64,000 bases of DNA from Hydrogenophaga sp. BPS33. GTDB lineage: Bacteria; Pseudomonadota; Gammaproteobacteria; Burkholderiales; Burkholderiaceae_C. The DNA lies in assembly GCF_009859475.1 (NCBI RefSeq), contig NZ_CP044549.1, forward strand, positions 2,604,001 to 2,668,000, in the 5' to 3' direction. The notes beneath the pieces were generated by a model that worked only from the letters and a program-made list of their open reading frames with translations, was not told the origin of the DNA and searched no databases. Below, piece by piece: positions 38,297-47,348 of this stretch (positions are counted from its first letter, which is position 1; every line of letters begins with the position of its first letter). The position numbers were made by a program, and so were the translations under genes.

Positions 38297-39055
38297 TTAC
38301 TTCGGTGCCAGGCGGATGGCGCCATCCAGTCGGATCACCTCGCCATTGAGCATGTCGTTCTCGAAAATGTGCCTGGCCAGTTTGGCGTAGTCATCGGGGG
38401 TACCCAGGCGGCTCGGGAAGGGCACGCCGGCGGCGAGCGCGTCCTGGACTTCCTTGGGCATGCCGAACAGCATGGGCGTGCCGAAGATGCCGGGTGCAAT
38501 CGTCATGTTGCGAATGCCGTTGCGGGCCAGATCGCGGGCGATGGGCAAGGTCATGCCGACCACGCCCCCCTTGGAGGCTGCGTAGGCCGCCTGGCCGATC
38601 TGACCGTCATAGGCGGCAACGCTGGCGGTGGAGATCATCACGCCGCGCTCGCCCGTGGCTTCGGGCTCGTTCTTGCACATGGCGTCGGCGGCCAGGCGAA
38701 TCATGTTGAAGCTGCCCACGAGGTTGACCATGATGGTCTTGGTGTAGACCCCTAGACTGTGCGCGCCATTCTTGCCAACGGTTTTTTCCGCCGGGGCGAT
38801 GCCGGCGCAATTGACCAATCCCATGAGCTTGCCGAGGGACACGGCCTTGGCCACCACCGCCTGGCCATCGGCTTCGCTGCTGACGTCGCATTTCACAAAT
38901 GCACCGCCGATGTCCTTGGCAACTGCTTCACCCTTGTCGGCCTGCATGTCGGCGATCACGACCTTGCCGCCGTTGGCTGCCAGCATGCGCGCTGTGCCTT
39001 CGCCCAGCCCCGATGCGCCGCCGGTGACGATGAAAACCTTGCCTTGAATGTCCAT
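38297..39055 (-). CDS. SDR-family 3-hydroxyacyl-CoA dehydrogenase (HSD10-like)
   Basis: 252 aa from ATG 39055 (AGGAG about 8 bp upstream). TGGASGLG motif at residues 11-18, Asp36 for NAD+, NCAG, Ser/Tyr/Lys triad in [21 protein letters not shown]. More than half of the residues match the SDR at 392-1156, including the C-terminal [16 protein letters not shown]. Stands alone with a palindromic operator, so probably acts in fatty or branched-chain acid oxidation. Confidence 0.9.
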   Translation of the reverse strand: MDIQGKVFIVTGGASGLGEGTARMLAANGGKVVIADMQADKGEAVAKDIGGAFVKCDVSSEADGQAVVAKAVSLGKLMGLVNCAGIAPAEKTVGKNGAHSLGVYTKTIMVNLVGSFNMIRLAADAMCKNEPEATGERGVMISTASVAAYDGQIGQAAYAASKGGVVGMTLPIARDLARNGIRNMTIAPGIFGTPMLFGMPKEVQDALAAGVPFPSRLGTPDDYAKLARHIFENDMLNGEVIRLDGAIRLAPK

Positions 39056-39075
39056 GCTGTGCTCCTGGTGTGTGT

Positions 39076-39095
39076 GGGATGGGATGGGATGGGAT
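39076..39095 (-). repeat. Four tandem GGGAT units in the SDR leader
   Basis: Four perfect 5-bp repeats between the palindromic operator (39102-39117) and the ribosome site of the SDR gene. Slippage would change leader or promoter spacing in 5-bp steps without touching the reading frame. Confidence 0.8.
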
Positions 39096-39101
39096 GTGAC
39101 G

Positions 39102-39117
39102 TTGACGTAAACGTCAA
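39102..39117. promoter_or_regulatory. Palindromic operator TTGACGT-AA-ACGTCAA
   Basis: Perfect 7-2-7 palindrome 47 bp ahead of the SDR start and 89 bp ahead of the divergent ppk2 start. It resembles sites of MerR-type LiuR and related regulators of acyl-CoA catabolism in proteobacteria (recalled, not checked). Its TTGACG half could also serve as a -35 box. Confidence 0.6.
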
Positions 39118-39205
39118 TTCGATGGGGATTATGCGACATGTGTGTGTCACGCCACTGTCACGTCGAGGCGCTAGGCTGGGCGCCTTGTTTTCAGATGGAG
39201 CCATC

Positions 39206-40114
39206 ATGTTCGACAGCCCTGAGGAGTGGATGCGCCGCATGCACACCGACCTCATCGACAGTTACGACGAAGAGTTGGAGATGGAGCTCGAGGACGATGC
39301 GCTGGATCCACCGGGAGATGACAGTGCCGAGTCCACGCGCAAGGCTGCGCGCCGCACGTATTTCCGCGAACTGTTTCGGCTGCAAGCCGAGTTGGTGAAG
39401 CTGCAGGACTGGGTGGTGGCCACGGGACACAAAGTGGTGATCGTGTTCGAGGGCCGCGATGCGGCGGGCAAAGGCGGCGCCATCAAGCGCATCACACAGC
39501 GTCTGAATCCGCGGGTGTGCCGTGTCGCCGCATTGCCGGCGCCCAATGACCGCGAACGCACGCAGTGGTACTTCCAGCGATACGTGGCCCATCTGCCGGC
39601 GGCGGGTGAGATGGTGCTGTTCGACCGCAGTTGGTACAACCGTGCAGGCGTCGAGCGTGTCATGGGGTTTTGCACCGATGAACAGTACGAGGAGTTTTTC
39701 CGTTCGGTGCCCGAGTTCGAGAAGATGCTTGTGCGCTCAGGTGTGCAGCTCATCAAGTATTGGTTTTCGATCTCGGACGAAGAGCAGCACCTGCGGTTCC
39801 TGGGGCGCATCCACGACCCGCTAAAGCAATGGAAGCTCAGCCCCATGGATCTGGAAAGCCGTCGGCGCTGGGAGCTTTACACGCAGGCGAAAGAGACCAT
39901 GCTGGAGCGCACCCACATACCCGAGTCCCCGTGGTGGGTGGTGCAGGCGGACGACAAGAAGAGGGCGCGCCTGAACTGCATCCACCACCTGCTGCGGCAG
40001 ATGCCCTATACGGAGGTGGAACGGTCCACGATCACATTGCCCGAACGTGTGCGCCATGAGGGGTACCTCCGGCACCAAGTGCCTGGCGAGATCCACGTGC
40101 CGCAGGTGTACTGA
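39206..40114 (+). CDS. ppk2: Polyphosphate kinase 2 family protein
   Basis: 302 aa. Walker A EGRDAAGKGGAIKR (about residues 82-95), Walker B MVLFDRSWYNRAGVE and the lid block; matches the one-domain PPK2 enzymes that phosphorylate nucleoside di- or monophosphates with polyphosphate. The ATG at 39206 follows TGGAG. An acidic N-terminal extension (EELEMELEDDALD) precedes the core. Divergent from the SDR gene. Confidence 0.92.
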   Translation: MFDSPEEWMRRMHTDLIDSYDEELEMELEDDALDPPGDDSAESTRKAARRTYFRELFRLQAELVKLQDWVVATGHKVVIVFEGRDAAGKGGAIKRITQRLNPRVCRVAALPAPNDRERTQWYFQRYVAHLPAAGEMVLFDRSWYNRAGVERVMGFCTDEQYEEFFRSVPEFEKMLVRSGVQLIKYWFSISDEEQHLRFLGRIHDPLKQWKLSPMDLESRRRWELYTQAKETMLERTHIPESPWWVVQADDKKRARLNCIHHLLRQMPYTEVERSTITLPERVRHEGYLRHQVPGEIHVPQVY

Positions 40115-40120
40115 AGCTCC

Positions 40121-40158
40121 CAAAAAACAAAGCCCTTGGCTATCGCCAAGGGCTTTGT
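40121..40158. terminator. Bidirectional terminator between ppk2 and the iron-binding protein gene
   Basis: 14-bp stem ACAAAGCCCTTGGC/GCCAAGGGCTTTGT with a TATC loop. On the minus strand it runs into TTTTTTG, so it is strongest for the binding-protein gene. Confidence 0.9.
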
Positions 40159-40211
40159 TCAATCTCTGAATCCAGAACGCTGCGAAATGGCTTCGCCAGG
40201 CCGCAGTCGGA

Positions 40212-41267
40212 TTACTTGTACCCGACACGGTCCAGCATCTGCTGAACCTTGGTCATGTTCTTCGCCACGATGCCCAGGGGCACGGTCTCGGCCTTGAAGC
40301 TCTCACCTCCCATGGACTTGATGGCAGGGTTGTCGACCTTCAATCCCTTGACGGTGGGAAACTCGTTGTTGCCATTGGCGAAATAGTCCTGTGCATAGGG
40401 GCTGGCCAGGAATTCCATGAATGCGATCGCGTTGTCGCGGTTCTTGGCATGTTTGGCGACCCCCGCGCCTGCGATGTTCACATGGGTTCCGCTGGTGGCC
40501 TGGTTGGGGAACATGACCTTGATCTTGCTCACCACGGCTTTGTCTTCTGCCTTGTCCGATTTGATCAAGCGTGCCACGTAGTAGGTGTTGGTCAGTGCCA
40601 CGCCGCATTCGCCAGAGGCCACACCCTTGATCTGGTCGGTATCTCCACCCTTGGGGGGGCGCGCCATGTTGTCCACCACACCCTTGAGCCAAGCTTCGCC
40701 CTTCTGGTCGCCCATGTGCTCCACGATGGTGGAGAACAGCGAGAGGTTGTAAGGATGCGATCCCGAACGCGTGCAAACCATGCCCTTGAGCTTGGGACTG
40801 GCCAGTTGCTCGTAGGTGGCCACGTCTTCTGCCTTCACGCGGGCCGGGTCGTAGACGATCACGCGGGCGCGGGTGGAAAAGCCCGTCCAGGTCACGCCGT
40901 TGGCGGTGGCGGTGGCGCGCAGGTTGGCGGGAATGGCCGCGTCGAGCTTGGCGGACTTGATCGGCTGGAACAGGCCTTGGGTGTCGGCCACCGCCAGGCG
41001 CGCGGCATCCACCAGCATGATCACGTCGGCCGGCGAAGCGGCGCCTTCGGCGCGCAATCGCGCGATGATGCCCGCGTCGTCCGCGTCCACTCGGTTGATC
41101 TTGATGCCGGTGGTTTTGGTGAAGGTGTCGTACATCGCCTCGTCGGTTTGGTAGTGACGGGCGGAGTAGAGGTTGAGCACTTTGTCCTGGGCGAACGCGG
41201 TGGTTTGTGCGCCGAGGCAAGCCAATGTGACCGTCAACGCGGCTGAAAGTTTGAGGGCGTGTTTCAT
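40212..41267 (-). CDS. Iron(III) ABC transporter substrate-binding protein (FutA/FbpA type)
   Basis: 351 aa from ATG 41267. Signal peptide about 1-27 (ending AFAQDK), then the ferric-binding start LNLYSARHYQTDEAMYDTF with a ligand tyrosine, and GECGVALTNTYYVARL with the tandem tyrosines that coordinate Fe3+. Periplasmic receptor for an FbpBC-type permease, which is not in the window. A Fur-box-like sequence lies about 100 bp upstream. Confidence 0.9.
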   Translation of the reverse strand: MKHALKLSAALTVTLACLGAQTTAFAQDKVLNLYSARHYQTDEAMYDTFTKTTGIKINRVDADDAGIIARLRAEGAASPADVIMLVDAARLAVADTQGLFQPIKSAKLDAAIPANLRATATANGVTWTGFSTRARVIVYDPARVKAEDVATYEQLASPKLKGMVCTRSGSHPYNLSLFSTIVEHMGDQKGEAWLKGVVDNMARPPKGGDTDQIKGVASGECGVALTNTYYVARLIKSDKAEDKAVVSKIKVMFPNQATSGTHVNIAGAGVAKHAKNRDNAIAFMEFLASPYAQDYFANGNNEFPTVKGLKVDNPAIKSMGGESFKAETVPLGIVAKNMTKVQQMLDRVGYK

Positions 41268-41365
41268 ACGTGTCTCTCGCTGGAGGTGAACGGGCATCAT
41301 CTCGGCAAACACCTGTGGTGTGGCTTCAAAAGGCACCCTGGATAATCGCGGGGCATGCTAGCACA

Positions 41366-41384
41366 AATACGAATGGTTCTTAAT
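41366..41384 (-). promoter_or_regulatory. Fur-box-like site
   Basis: Read on the minus strand, ATTAAGAACCATTCGTATT matches 14 of 19 positions of a Fur-box form with AATGAGAATCATTCTCATT. It precedes the iron-binding protein gene and touches the ATG of the divergent patatin-like gene, so iron-dependent repression of one or both is plausible. Confidence 0.5.
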
Positions 41385-42312
41385 GACTTTTAAGAAAACG
41401 AAAGCCTGGTGCCGCAGGACGGTCCTGGCGACATTGCTGCTGATGGTGGCCGCTTGCGGTACTTCGGTGCGTTTGCCTGAGACACCCGTGACCGGTTCGG
41501 TGGAGGCGCCGCAGCCTCCTACCCGAGCGCCGCGTTTGGGGTTGGCGCTCGGGGGTGGTGCCGCGCGAGGCTTCGCCCATGTGGGCGTGATCCAGGTGTT
41601 GGAGCAAAACGGCATCCGTGCGGACGTTGTCGCCGGTACGTCGGTGGGCAGCATGGTGGCGGCGATGTACGCCAGCGGGAAAACTGCAGGCGAGCTGGAG
41701 GCCGCAGCGCTCAGCATCGAAGAGGCGATGCTCACCGACTGGTCGCTGCCCATCTTTGGACGTGGCGTCTTGCGTGGCGAGGCGCTCACACGTTATGTGC
41801 GCCAGTCTGTGGGTGGCAAGCTGCTGGAGAACATGAAGATTCCTCTGGGCGTGCTGGCCACCGACCTGGCGACGGGGCAGGGCGTGCTGTTCCGGCGTGG
41901 GGATGCCGCGCAGGCAGTGCGCGCCTCCAGTGCGGTGCCCGGGGTTTTTGCGCCGGTGAGCATCAGCGGGCGCGACTACGTGGACGGCGGCCTGGTCGCG
42001 CCCGTGCCCGTGCGTCAAGCCCGCGACATGGGGGCGGAGGTTGTGCTGGCCGTTGACATTTCCAGCGCACCCGAAGGCAACCCGGCAGTCGGCAGCATGC
42101 AGGTGCTTTTGCAAACCTTCGCCATCATGGGGCAAAGCATCAACCGCCATGAGCTCGGCGGTGCCGATCTGGTCGTGCGTCCTGCTTTGACCGGTGTGGG
42201 TGGTGCGGACTTCAGCGCGCGCCTGCGCTCGATCGAAGCCGGCCGCGCAGCCATGCAAGCGGCGTTGCCGCAACTGAAAGCCCTGCTGGTCCGGCGTTTG
42301 CCAGCTCCATAA
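41383..42312 (+). CDS. Patatin-like phospholipase lipoprotein
   Basis: 309 aa. N-terminal lipoprotein signal KKTKAWCRR...LLMVAAC (Cys25), then the patatin core: oxyanion loop GGGAARGFAHVG, nucleophile Ser in GTSVGS and the catalytic Asp in VDGG. The RssA-like bacterial group; hydrolyses acyl esters, here probably at the outer membrane. No ribosome site is visible before the ATG, which overlaps the Fur-box-like sequence. Confidence 0.88.
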   Translation: MTFKKTKAWCRRTVLATLLLMVAACGTSVRLPETPVTGSVEAPQPPTRAPRLGLALGGGAARGFAHVGVIQVLEQNGIRADVVAGTSVGSMVAAMYASGKTAGELEAAALSIEEAMLTDWSLPIFGRGVLRGEALTRYVRQSVGGKLLENMKIPLGVLATDLATGQGVLFRRGDAAQAVRASSAVPGVFAPVSISGRDYVDGGLVAPVPVRQARDMGAEVVLAVDISSAPEGNPAVGSMQVLLQTFAIMGQSINRHELGGADLVVRPALTGVGGADFSARLRSIEAGRAAMQAALPQLKALLVRRLPAP

Positions 42313-42315
42313 AAA

Positions 42316-42341
42316 AAGCCCTCACTTTGCGGCGAGGGCTT
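42316..42341 (+). terminator. Hairpin terminator after the patatin-like gene
   Basis: AAGCCCTC/GAGGGCTT stem with a 10-base loop, immediately after the stop codon and preceded by A7; on the plus strand the following bases are only weakly T-rich. Confidence 0.7.
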
Positions 42342-42515
42342 AAGGGGTCCGATGAAACCGAATTTCGAAAAGGACCCGAGGAGACAACCAGAAAAGCAGA
42401 CTTGAGATTCAAGCACTGCCTTTGTCATTGGGGCAGCGCGTCGTGAAGTTGATCGTAATGAGGCACCTTTGAACGGTGTCAGGGATGCCGATCAACGGCA
42501 CGATCGCGGTGACGT

Positions 42516-43058
42516 TCAGCGCTTCTTGGCGGCGGTCTTCGTGGCGTTCACAGCGGAAGCGGTCACGGTGTTGAAGTTGGATTCGGCCATTTCGGTCGCC
42601 TGCTTCACAGCCTTTTGTACCGATTCGATGGCGTTGTTGGCGGCGGAGACAGCGCTCTTCATCACAGCCACGGCGGTTTCAGAACCGGCGGGAGCGTTCT
42701 TGGCGGCGTTGTCCACAACAGCCAGGAACTTTTTCTGGGAATCGCTGGCCTGTGCTTCCGCGGCCTTGCTGAATTCGGCACCGGTGCCCGAAGCGATGTC
42801 GTACAGGTGGCGGCTATAAGCCACGGTCTTCTCGGCCAGGGGCTGGAACAGGTTGGCTTGCAGAGCCAACAGTTCTTGCGCGTCCTTCACGCTCAGCAGC
42901 GCTTGCGTGTTGTTGGCGGATTCGGCCAGCGCGGCCTTGGTTGCCTGCACGTTGAGGTCCACGAGCTTTTCCACGCCTTCGAAGGCTTTCTGGGTCAGAC
43001 CGAAGATGGCCTCGATGTTGGCTTTCTGGGCGGCAATTACTTGTTCGGCGGTCAACAT
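42516..43058 (-). CDS. phaP: Phasin (PHA granule-associated protein)
   Basis: 180 aa, almost entirely helical, of the Phasin_2 family: [20 protein letters not shown] start, [34 protein letters not shown] and an Ala/Lys-rich tail. Coats polyhydroxyalkanoate granules and sets their size. The ATG at 43058 is preferred because AGGAG lies 7 bp before it; an ATG two codons earlier is too close to that site. Monocistronic. Confidence 0.92.
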   Translation of the reverse strand: MLTAEQVIAAQKANIEAIFGLTQKAFEGVEKLVDLNVQATKAALAESANNTQALLSVKDAQELLALQANLFQPLAEKTVAYSRHLYDIASGTGAEFSKAAEAQASDSQKKFLAVVDNAAKNAPAGSETAVAVMKSAVSAANNAIESVQKAVKQATEMAESNFNTVTASAVNATKTAAKKR

Positions 43059-43285
43059 ATTCATACTCCTGAGCTTGTAAATAAACTGGGTTTAGTTGAA
43101 GGCTGCTGGTAAATTGCTGCGCTGCAACATGGCTCGAATTATAAAGATGGCTCGCGCTTGTGCAAGTCTTTTTTGTTGCGATGCAGCATTTTAGAGGCCG
43201 GCTTCTAGAAAGGCCTCGTCGAGGCTTCTCGATACCGTTTCACCTATCCTGCGACGCCCGTCGCCTTTTCCTTGGGTTCTCCCGC

Positions 43286-44227
43286 GTGCGCGCCTTTTAC
43301 GCCGACCACTTTGTTTTGCCGCTGCCCAGCGGGCACCGCTTCCCCATGGCGAAATACGCGCGCCTGCGCGAGCGTCTGGTGGCGGAGGTGCCCGCGCTGC
43401 AGATGTTCGAGGCGTTGCCGGCAAGCGAAGCCGAATTGGCTCTGGTGCACAACGGGGACTACATCGAGGCGGTGAGCACGGGTGGCCTGAGCACGGCCGC
43501 TCAGCGCGAGATCGGGTTTCCCTGGAGTCGCGCCATGGCCGAACGGGCGCGGCGCTCGGTGGGCGCCACGCTGCAGGCTTGCCGCGCCGCCATGGGTGGA
43601 GATGGACTCGCGGCCAATCTGGCGGGTGGTACCCACCACGCCTTTGCCGGCAAAGGCAGCGGTTTCTGCGTGTTCAACGACTTCGCTGTGGCCGCGCGCC
43701 GGATGCAGGCCGAACATCCGTCACTGCGCGTGGCCATCATCGATCTGGACGTGCACCAGGGCAACGGCACGGCATCCATCTTTGCGAACGACACTTCGGT
43801 GTTCACCCTGTCGCTGCACGGTGCCCGCAATTTCCCGTTTCGCAAGGAGGCCAGCGACCTCGACGTTGAGCTGCCGGACGGCTGCCACGACGATGCCTAC
43901 CTGGAGGCGCTGGAGCGTGCGCTGGACGAACTGGAGCGGCGTTTCGAGCCGGGCCTGGTGCTGTATCTGGCCGGGGCAGATCCGCACGAGGGCGATCGGC
44001 TGGGGCGCTTGAAGCTGACTTTCGATGGCCTGGAGGTGCGAGATCGGCATGTGATGGAGTGGGCCTGGCGCAGGCGCGCGCCGTTGGCAATGGCCATGGG
44101 CGGAGGATATGGCCACGATCTGGAGACCACGGTGCAAGTGCAGGTCAACACCTATCGTTTGGCGTTGCAATACTGGCAGCGTTGGCAGGCACGGGCATCC
44201 GATAGGGCGACAGCGGTGGGCGCCTGA
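43286..44227 (+). CDS. Histone deacetylase-family hydrolase (acetoin utilisation/acetylpolyamine type)
   Basis: 313 aa from a GTG at 43286 (V/MRAFYADHFVLPLPSGHRFPM), the normal family start; the open frame further upstream has no homology. Zn site in IDLDVHQGNGT with Asp and His, tandem His in AGGTHHAF, and GGGYGHDLE at the C-terminus. Deacetylates small acetylated amines or proteins. Followed after 54 bp by a thioesterase gene. Confidence 0.88.
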   Translation: MRAFYADHFVLPLPSGHRFPMAKYARLRERLVAEVPALQMFEALPASEAELALVHNGDYIEAVSTGGLSTAAQREIGFPWSRAMAERARRSVGATLQACRAAMGGDGLAANLAGGTHHAFAGKGSGFCVFNDFAVAARRMQAEHPSLRVAIIDLDVHQGNGTASIFANDTSVFTLSLHGARNFPFRKEASDLDVELPDGCHDDAYLEALERALDELERRFEPGLVLYLAGADPHEGDRLGRLKLTFDGLEVRDRHVMEWAWRRRAPLAMAMGGGYGHDLETTVQVQVNTYRLALQYWQRWQARASDRATAVGA

Positions 44228-44281
44228 GGCTGGCACAATGCCCAGGCCTGAGCGCACGTTGCGGCGCACAGCCAAAAAACA

Positions 44282-44737
44282 ATGAGCCGTACCCCCAGCA
44301 ACCTGCCCCCCCGCGCGCAAGCCTTACCCCGCAGCGCTTACCGTGCGTTCCGTGCCATCGGCACGCGCTGGGGCGACAATGACATCTATGGCCACGTGAA
44401 CAACGTGGTGTATTACAGCTGGTTCGACACGGCCGTCAATGCGCACCTGATCGAGCAGGGCGCGCTCGATATCCATGCGGGCCAGGTGATTGGCCTGGTG
44501 GTCGAGACGCAGTGCAACTATTTTGGGCCCTTGGCGTTTCCCCAGACCGTTTGGGCGGGTTTGCGCGTGGCGCACCTGGGACGCTCCAGCGTGCGCTACG
44601 AGGTGGGGCTGTTTGCCGATGGCGAAGACCTTGCGGCTGCCTGCGGCCATTTTGTGCACGTGTACGTGGACCGCGAGACGCGCCGTCCGGTGACGCTGTC
44701 CGACACTCTGAAAAATACCTTGGAGGCTTTGCGATGA
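44282..44737 (+). CDS. Acyl-CoA thioesterase (4HBT family)
   Basis: 151-aa hot-dog protein with [22 protein letters not shown], the YbgC/4HBT signature with catalytic Asp, and the [14 protein letters not shown] strand. Its TGA overlaps the ATG of the nitroreductase gene. Substrate unknown. Confidence 0.88.
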   Translation: MSRTPSNLPPRAQALPRSAYRAFRAIGTRWGDNDIYGHVNNVVYYSWFDTAVNAHLIEQGALDIHAGQVIGLVVETQCNYFGPLAFPQTVWAGLRVAHLGRSSVRYEVGLFADGEDLAAACGHFVHVYVDRETRRPVTLSDTLKNTLEALR

Positions 44738-45450
44738 GTCAGAACCCCACCACGCCCTTGATCGACGCGGCCAGCGTGGACGCCGCGATCAACACCCGCA
44801 TGTCGACCCGCGCCTTTCTGCCCGATCCGGTGCCGCGTGAGACTCTCGAACACCTTCTGCGCTTGGCCAGCCGTGCGCCCTCGGGCACCAACACACAGCC
44901 CTGGAAGGTCTATGTGCTGCAAGGCGCCAGCCGCGACAGCCTGGTGGAAAAGGTCTGTGCCGCGCACGATGCCGTGCGCGTCGATCCCTCGCTCGCAGAG
45001 GGTGAGTCTTACGACTACTACCCCGAAAAATGGGTCAGCCCTTACATCGATCGCCGTCGCGAGAACGGCTGGAGCTTGTACGGACTGCTGGGCATCACCA
45101 AGGGCGACAAGGACAAGATGCATGCGCAACACCAGCGCAACTACCGCCTGTTCGATGCACCGGTGGGACTGATGTTCACGATCGACCGCGTCATGGGCCG
45201 TGGATCGCTCGTGGACTGCGGCATGTTCCTGCAGACGCTCATGATCGCCGCTCGTGGCCACGGTTTGCACACCTGCCCGCAGGCTGCGTGGAACAGTTTT
45301 TCCCGCACCGTCCTGCAGCACATCGGCGCGGGTGACAACGAAATGCTGGTGTGCGGCATGTCGCTCGGCTACGCCGACCCGAGCCACCTGGTCAACGGTT
45401 TTCGCACGCCCCGCGAGCCGGTCGAGAGCTTCACGCATTGGCTGGAATAA
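44734..45450 (+). CDS. Nitroreductase-family flavoprotein
   Basis: 238 aa. FMN-binding [19 protein letters not shown] at the N-terminus, [15 protein letters not shown] and [18 protein letters not shown]. Matches NfnB/NAD(P)H nitroreductase-like proteins that reduce nitroaromatics, quinones or serve in detoxification. Translationally coupled to the thioesterase gene. Confidence 0.9.
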   Translation: MSQNPTTPLIDAASVDAAINTRMSTRAFLPDPVPRETLEHLLRLASRAPSGTNTQPWKVYVLQGASRDSLVEKVCAAHDAVRVDPSLAEGESYDYYPEKWVSPYIDRRRENGWSLYGLLGITKGDKDKMHAQHQRNYRLFDAPVGLMFTIDRVMGRGSLVDCGMFLQTLMIAARGHGLHTCPQAAWNSFSRTVLQHIGAGDNEMLVCGMSLGYADPSHLVNGFRTPREPVESFTHWLE

Positions 45451-45489
45451 TCGCCGCTTCTTTTTCAATCCCATTCAAGGACACACAAC

Positions 45490-45837
45490 ATGATTACCAC
45501 CCCCAGCGGCCTGCAGTACGAAGACACCGTGGTTGGCAACGGCGAAGTCGCCAAGGCCGGAGGCCCCGTGCAAGTCCACTACACGGGCTGGCTCTACAAC
45601 GACGGTGTGCAAGGCGCCAAGTTCGACTCCAGCAAGGACCGTGGCCAGCCGTTCGAATTCCCGCTCGGTGCAGGCCACGTGATCAAGGGTTGGGATGAGG
45701 GCGTGCAGGGCATGGCCGTGGGCGGCACGCGCCGCCTGGTGATTCCCGCTGCGCTGGGTTATGGCGCGCGAGGCGCAGGTGGCGTGATTCCGCCCAATGC
45801 GACCTTGTTGTTCGAAGTGGATTTGCTCGCAGTCTGA
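45490..45837 (+). CDS. FKBP-type peptidyl-prolyl isomerase
   Basis: 115-aa single-domain FKBP: VQVHYTGWLYNDG, FDSSKDRGQPFEFPLGAGHVIKGWDEGVQGMAVG (residues about 39-72) and LGYGARGAGGVIPPNATLLFEVDLL. Cytoplasmic, no signal peptide. CAAGGA precedes the start. Confidence 0.94.
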   Translation: MITTPSGLQYEDTVVGNGEVAKAGGPVQVHYTGWLYNDGVQGAKFDSSKDRGQPFEFPLGAGHVIKGWDEGVQGMAVGGTRRLVIPAALGYGARGAGGVIPPNATLLFEVDLLAV

Positions 45838-45911
45838 GTCATTGGCGTATCGCGGCACCGCGCCCCGTGCGTGCCGTGTCGGTTCTTTTTGATAGACCCG
45901 TGGAGACCCGT

Positions 45912-47324
45912 TTGAGACAACGACAAGCGCCCTGGCTGGGCTTGGCGGCCACCCTGCTGCCGGGCCTTGTGCAGGCGGCTGAACTGGACGGCAGCCAGCT
46001 GTCCGTGTGGTGGGGTGTGCCTTTCGCAGGCATTCTGCTGTCGATTGCCCTGGTGCCGCTGCTGGCGCCGACCTTCTGGCACCACCATTTCGGCAAGCTG
46101 TCTGCCGCCTGGGCGCTGGCGTTTCTGGTGCCGTTCGCGGCGGTCATGGGGCCGGGTGTGGCGTGGTCGAGCGTGGTGCATGCGTTGGCGGCGGAGTACA
46201 TCCCGTTCATCATCCTGCTCACTGCGCTGTTCACCGTGGCGGGGGGCATTTTTGTGCGGGGCAACCTGCATGGCAGCCCAGGTCTGAACACCGGCTTGCT
46301 CGCGCTGGGCGCGGTCCTCGCCAGCTTCATGGGGACCACGGGCGCGTCGATGCTGCTGATACGCCCGCTGATCCGCGCCAACGACAACCGCCAGCACCAG
46401 GTGCATGTGGTGGTGTTCTTCATCTTCATCGTCTCCAACGCCGGTGGCGCCCTCACCCCGCTGGGCGATCCCCCGCTGTTTCTGGGCTTCCTCAAGGGCG
46501 TCGACTTCTTCTGGACGGCGACGCACCTCTGGGGCCAGGCCTTGTTTCTCGTCGGTGTGCTGCTGGCGCTCTTCTATGCCATCGACTGGTGGTACTACCA
46601 CCGGCGCGAAGAGACCCGGCCGGACGACCCGACGCCCGACACCGTGCGGGTGGGTTTTGATGGCAGCGTGAATTTCGTCTTGCTGGGCGTGGTGGTGGCG
46701 CTCGTGCTCATGAGCGGGTTGTGGAAGTCGTCTGTCGTGTTCGACATCGCGGGCACGGAGGTGGGTCTGCCCGGCCTTTTGCGCGACATCGGACTGATCG
46801 CCGTCACGCTGGCTTCGCTCAAGCTCACGCCGGCCGGCGTGCACGAGAACAACCAGTTCTCCTGGGGGCCAATGCAGGAAGTCGCCAAGCTTTTCGCGGC
46901 AATTTTCCTGACCATCGTGCCCGTCATTGCCATGCTCAAGGCCGGCGTCGACGGCCCGTTTGGTGCCGTCGTGCGCGCGGTGACCAACGCGGAGGGCTCA
47001 CCCAACCCGGCCATGTACTTCTGGGCCACCGGCCTTCTCAGTTCGTTTCTCGACAATGCGCCGACGTACCTCGTGTTCTTCAACACCGCGGGTGGCGATC
47101 CCGCCGTGCTCATGACCGCGTTGGCACCCATCCTGGTGGCGATTTCCGCGGGTGCCGTCTTCATGGGGGCCAACACCTACATCGGCAATGCGCCTAACCT
47201 GATGGTCAAGGCGATTGCCGAAGACCGCGGTATTCGCATGCCCAGCTTCTTCGGTTACATGCTGTGGTCGGTCGGCATCCTGGTGCCGTTGTTCGCGCTG
47301 ATGACCTGGATCTGGTTCGTCTGA
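45912..47324 (+). CDS. Na+/H+ antiporter of the ion-transporter superfamily (NhaD/CitMHS-like)
   Basis: About 470 aa with 11-12 hydrophobic segments; ASFMGTTGASMLLIRPLIRAN, NAGGALTPLGDPPLFLGFLKG and SFLDNAPTYLVFFNTAGG are the conserved half-repeat motifs. The start is uncertain: TTG 45912 is preferred because GGAGA lies 6 bp before it and a short hydrophobic leader then begins the protein; in-frame GTG codons at 45867 and 45900 are alternatives. Confidence 0.88.
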   Translation: MRQRQAPWLGLAATLLPGLVQAAELDGSQLSVWWGVPFAGILLSIALVPLLAPTFWHHHFGKLSAAWALAFLVPFAAVMGPGVAWSSVVHALAAEYIPFIILLTALFTVAGGIFVRGNLHGSPGLNTGLLALGAVLASFMGTTGASMLLIRPLIRANDNRQHQVHVVVFFIFIVSNAGGALTPLGDPPLFLGFLKGVDFFWTATHLWGQALFLVGVLLALFYAIDWWYYHRREETRPDDPTPDTVRVGFDGSVNFVLLGVVVALVLMSGLWKSSVVFDIAGTEVGLPGLLRDIGLIAVTLASLKLTPAGVHENNQFSWGPMQEVAKLFAAIFLTIVPVIAMLKAGVDGPFGAVVRAVTNAEGSPNPAMYFWATGLLSSFLDNAPTYLVFFNTAGGDPAVLMTALAPILVAISAGAVFMGANTYIGNAPNLMVKAIAEDRGIRMPSFFGYMLWSVGILVPLFALMTWIWFV

Positions 47325-47348
47325 CCTGTTCAAAGAAAGTGGATGTCC

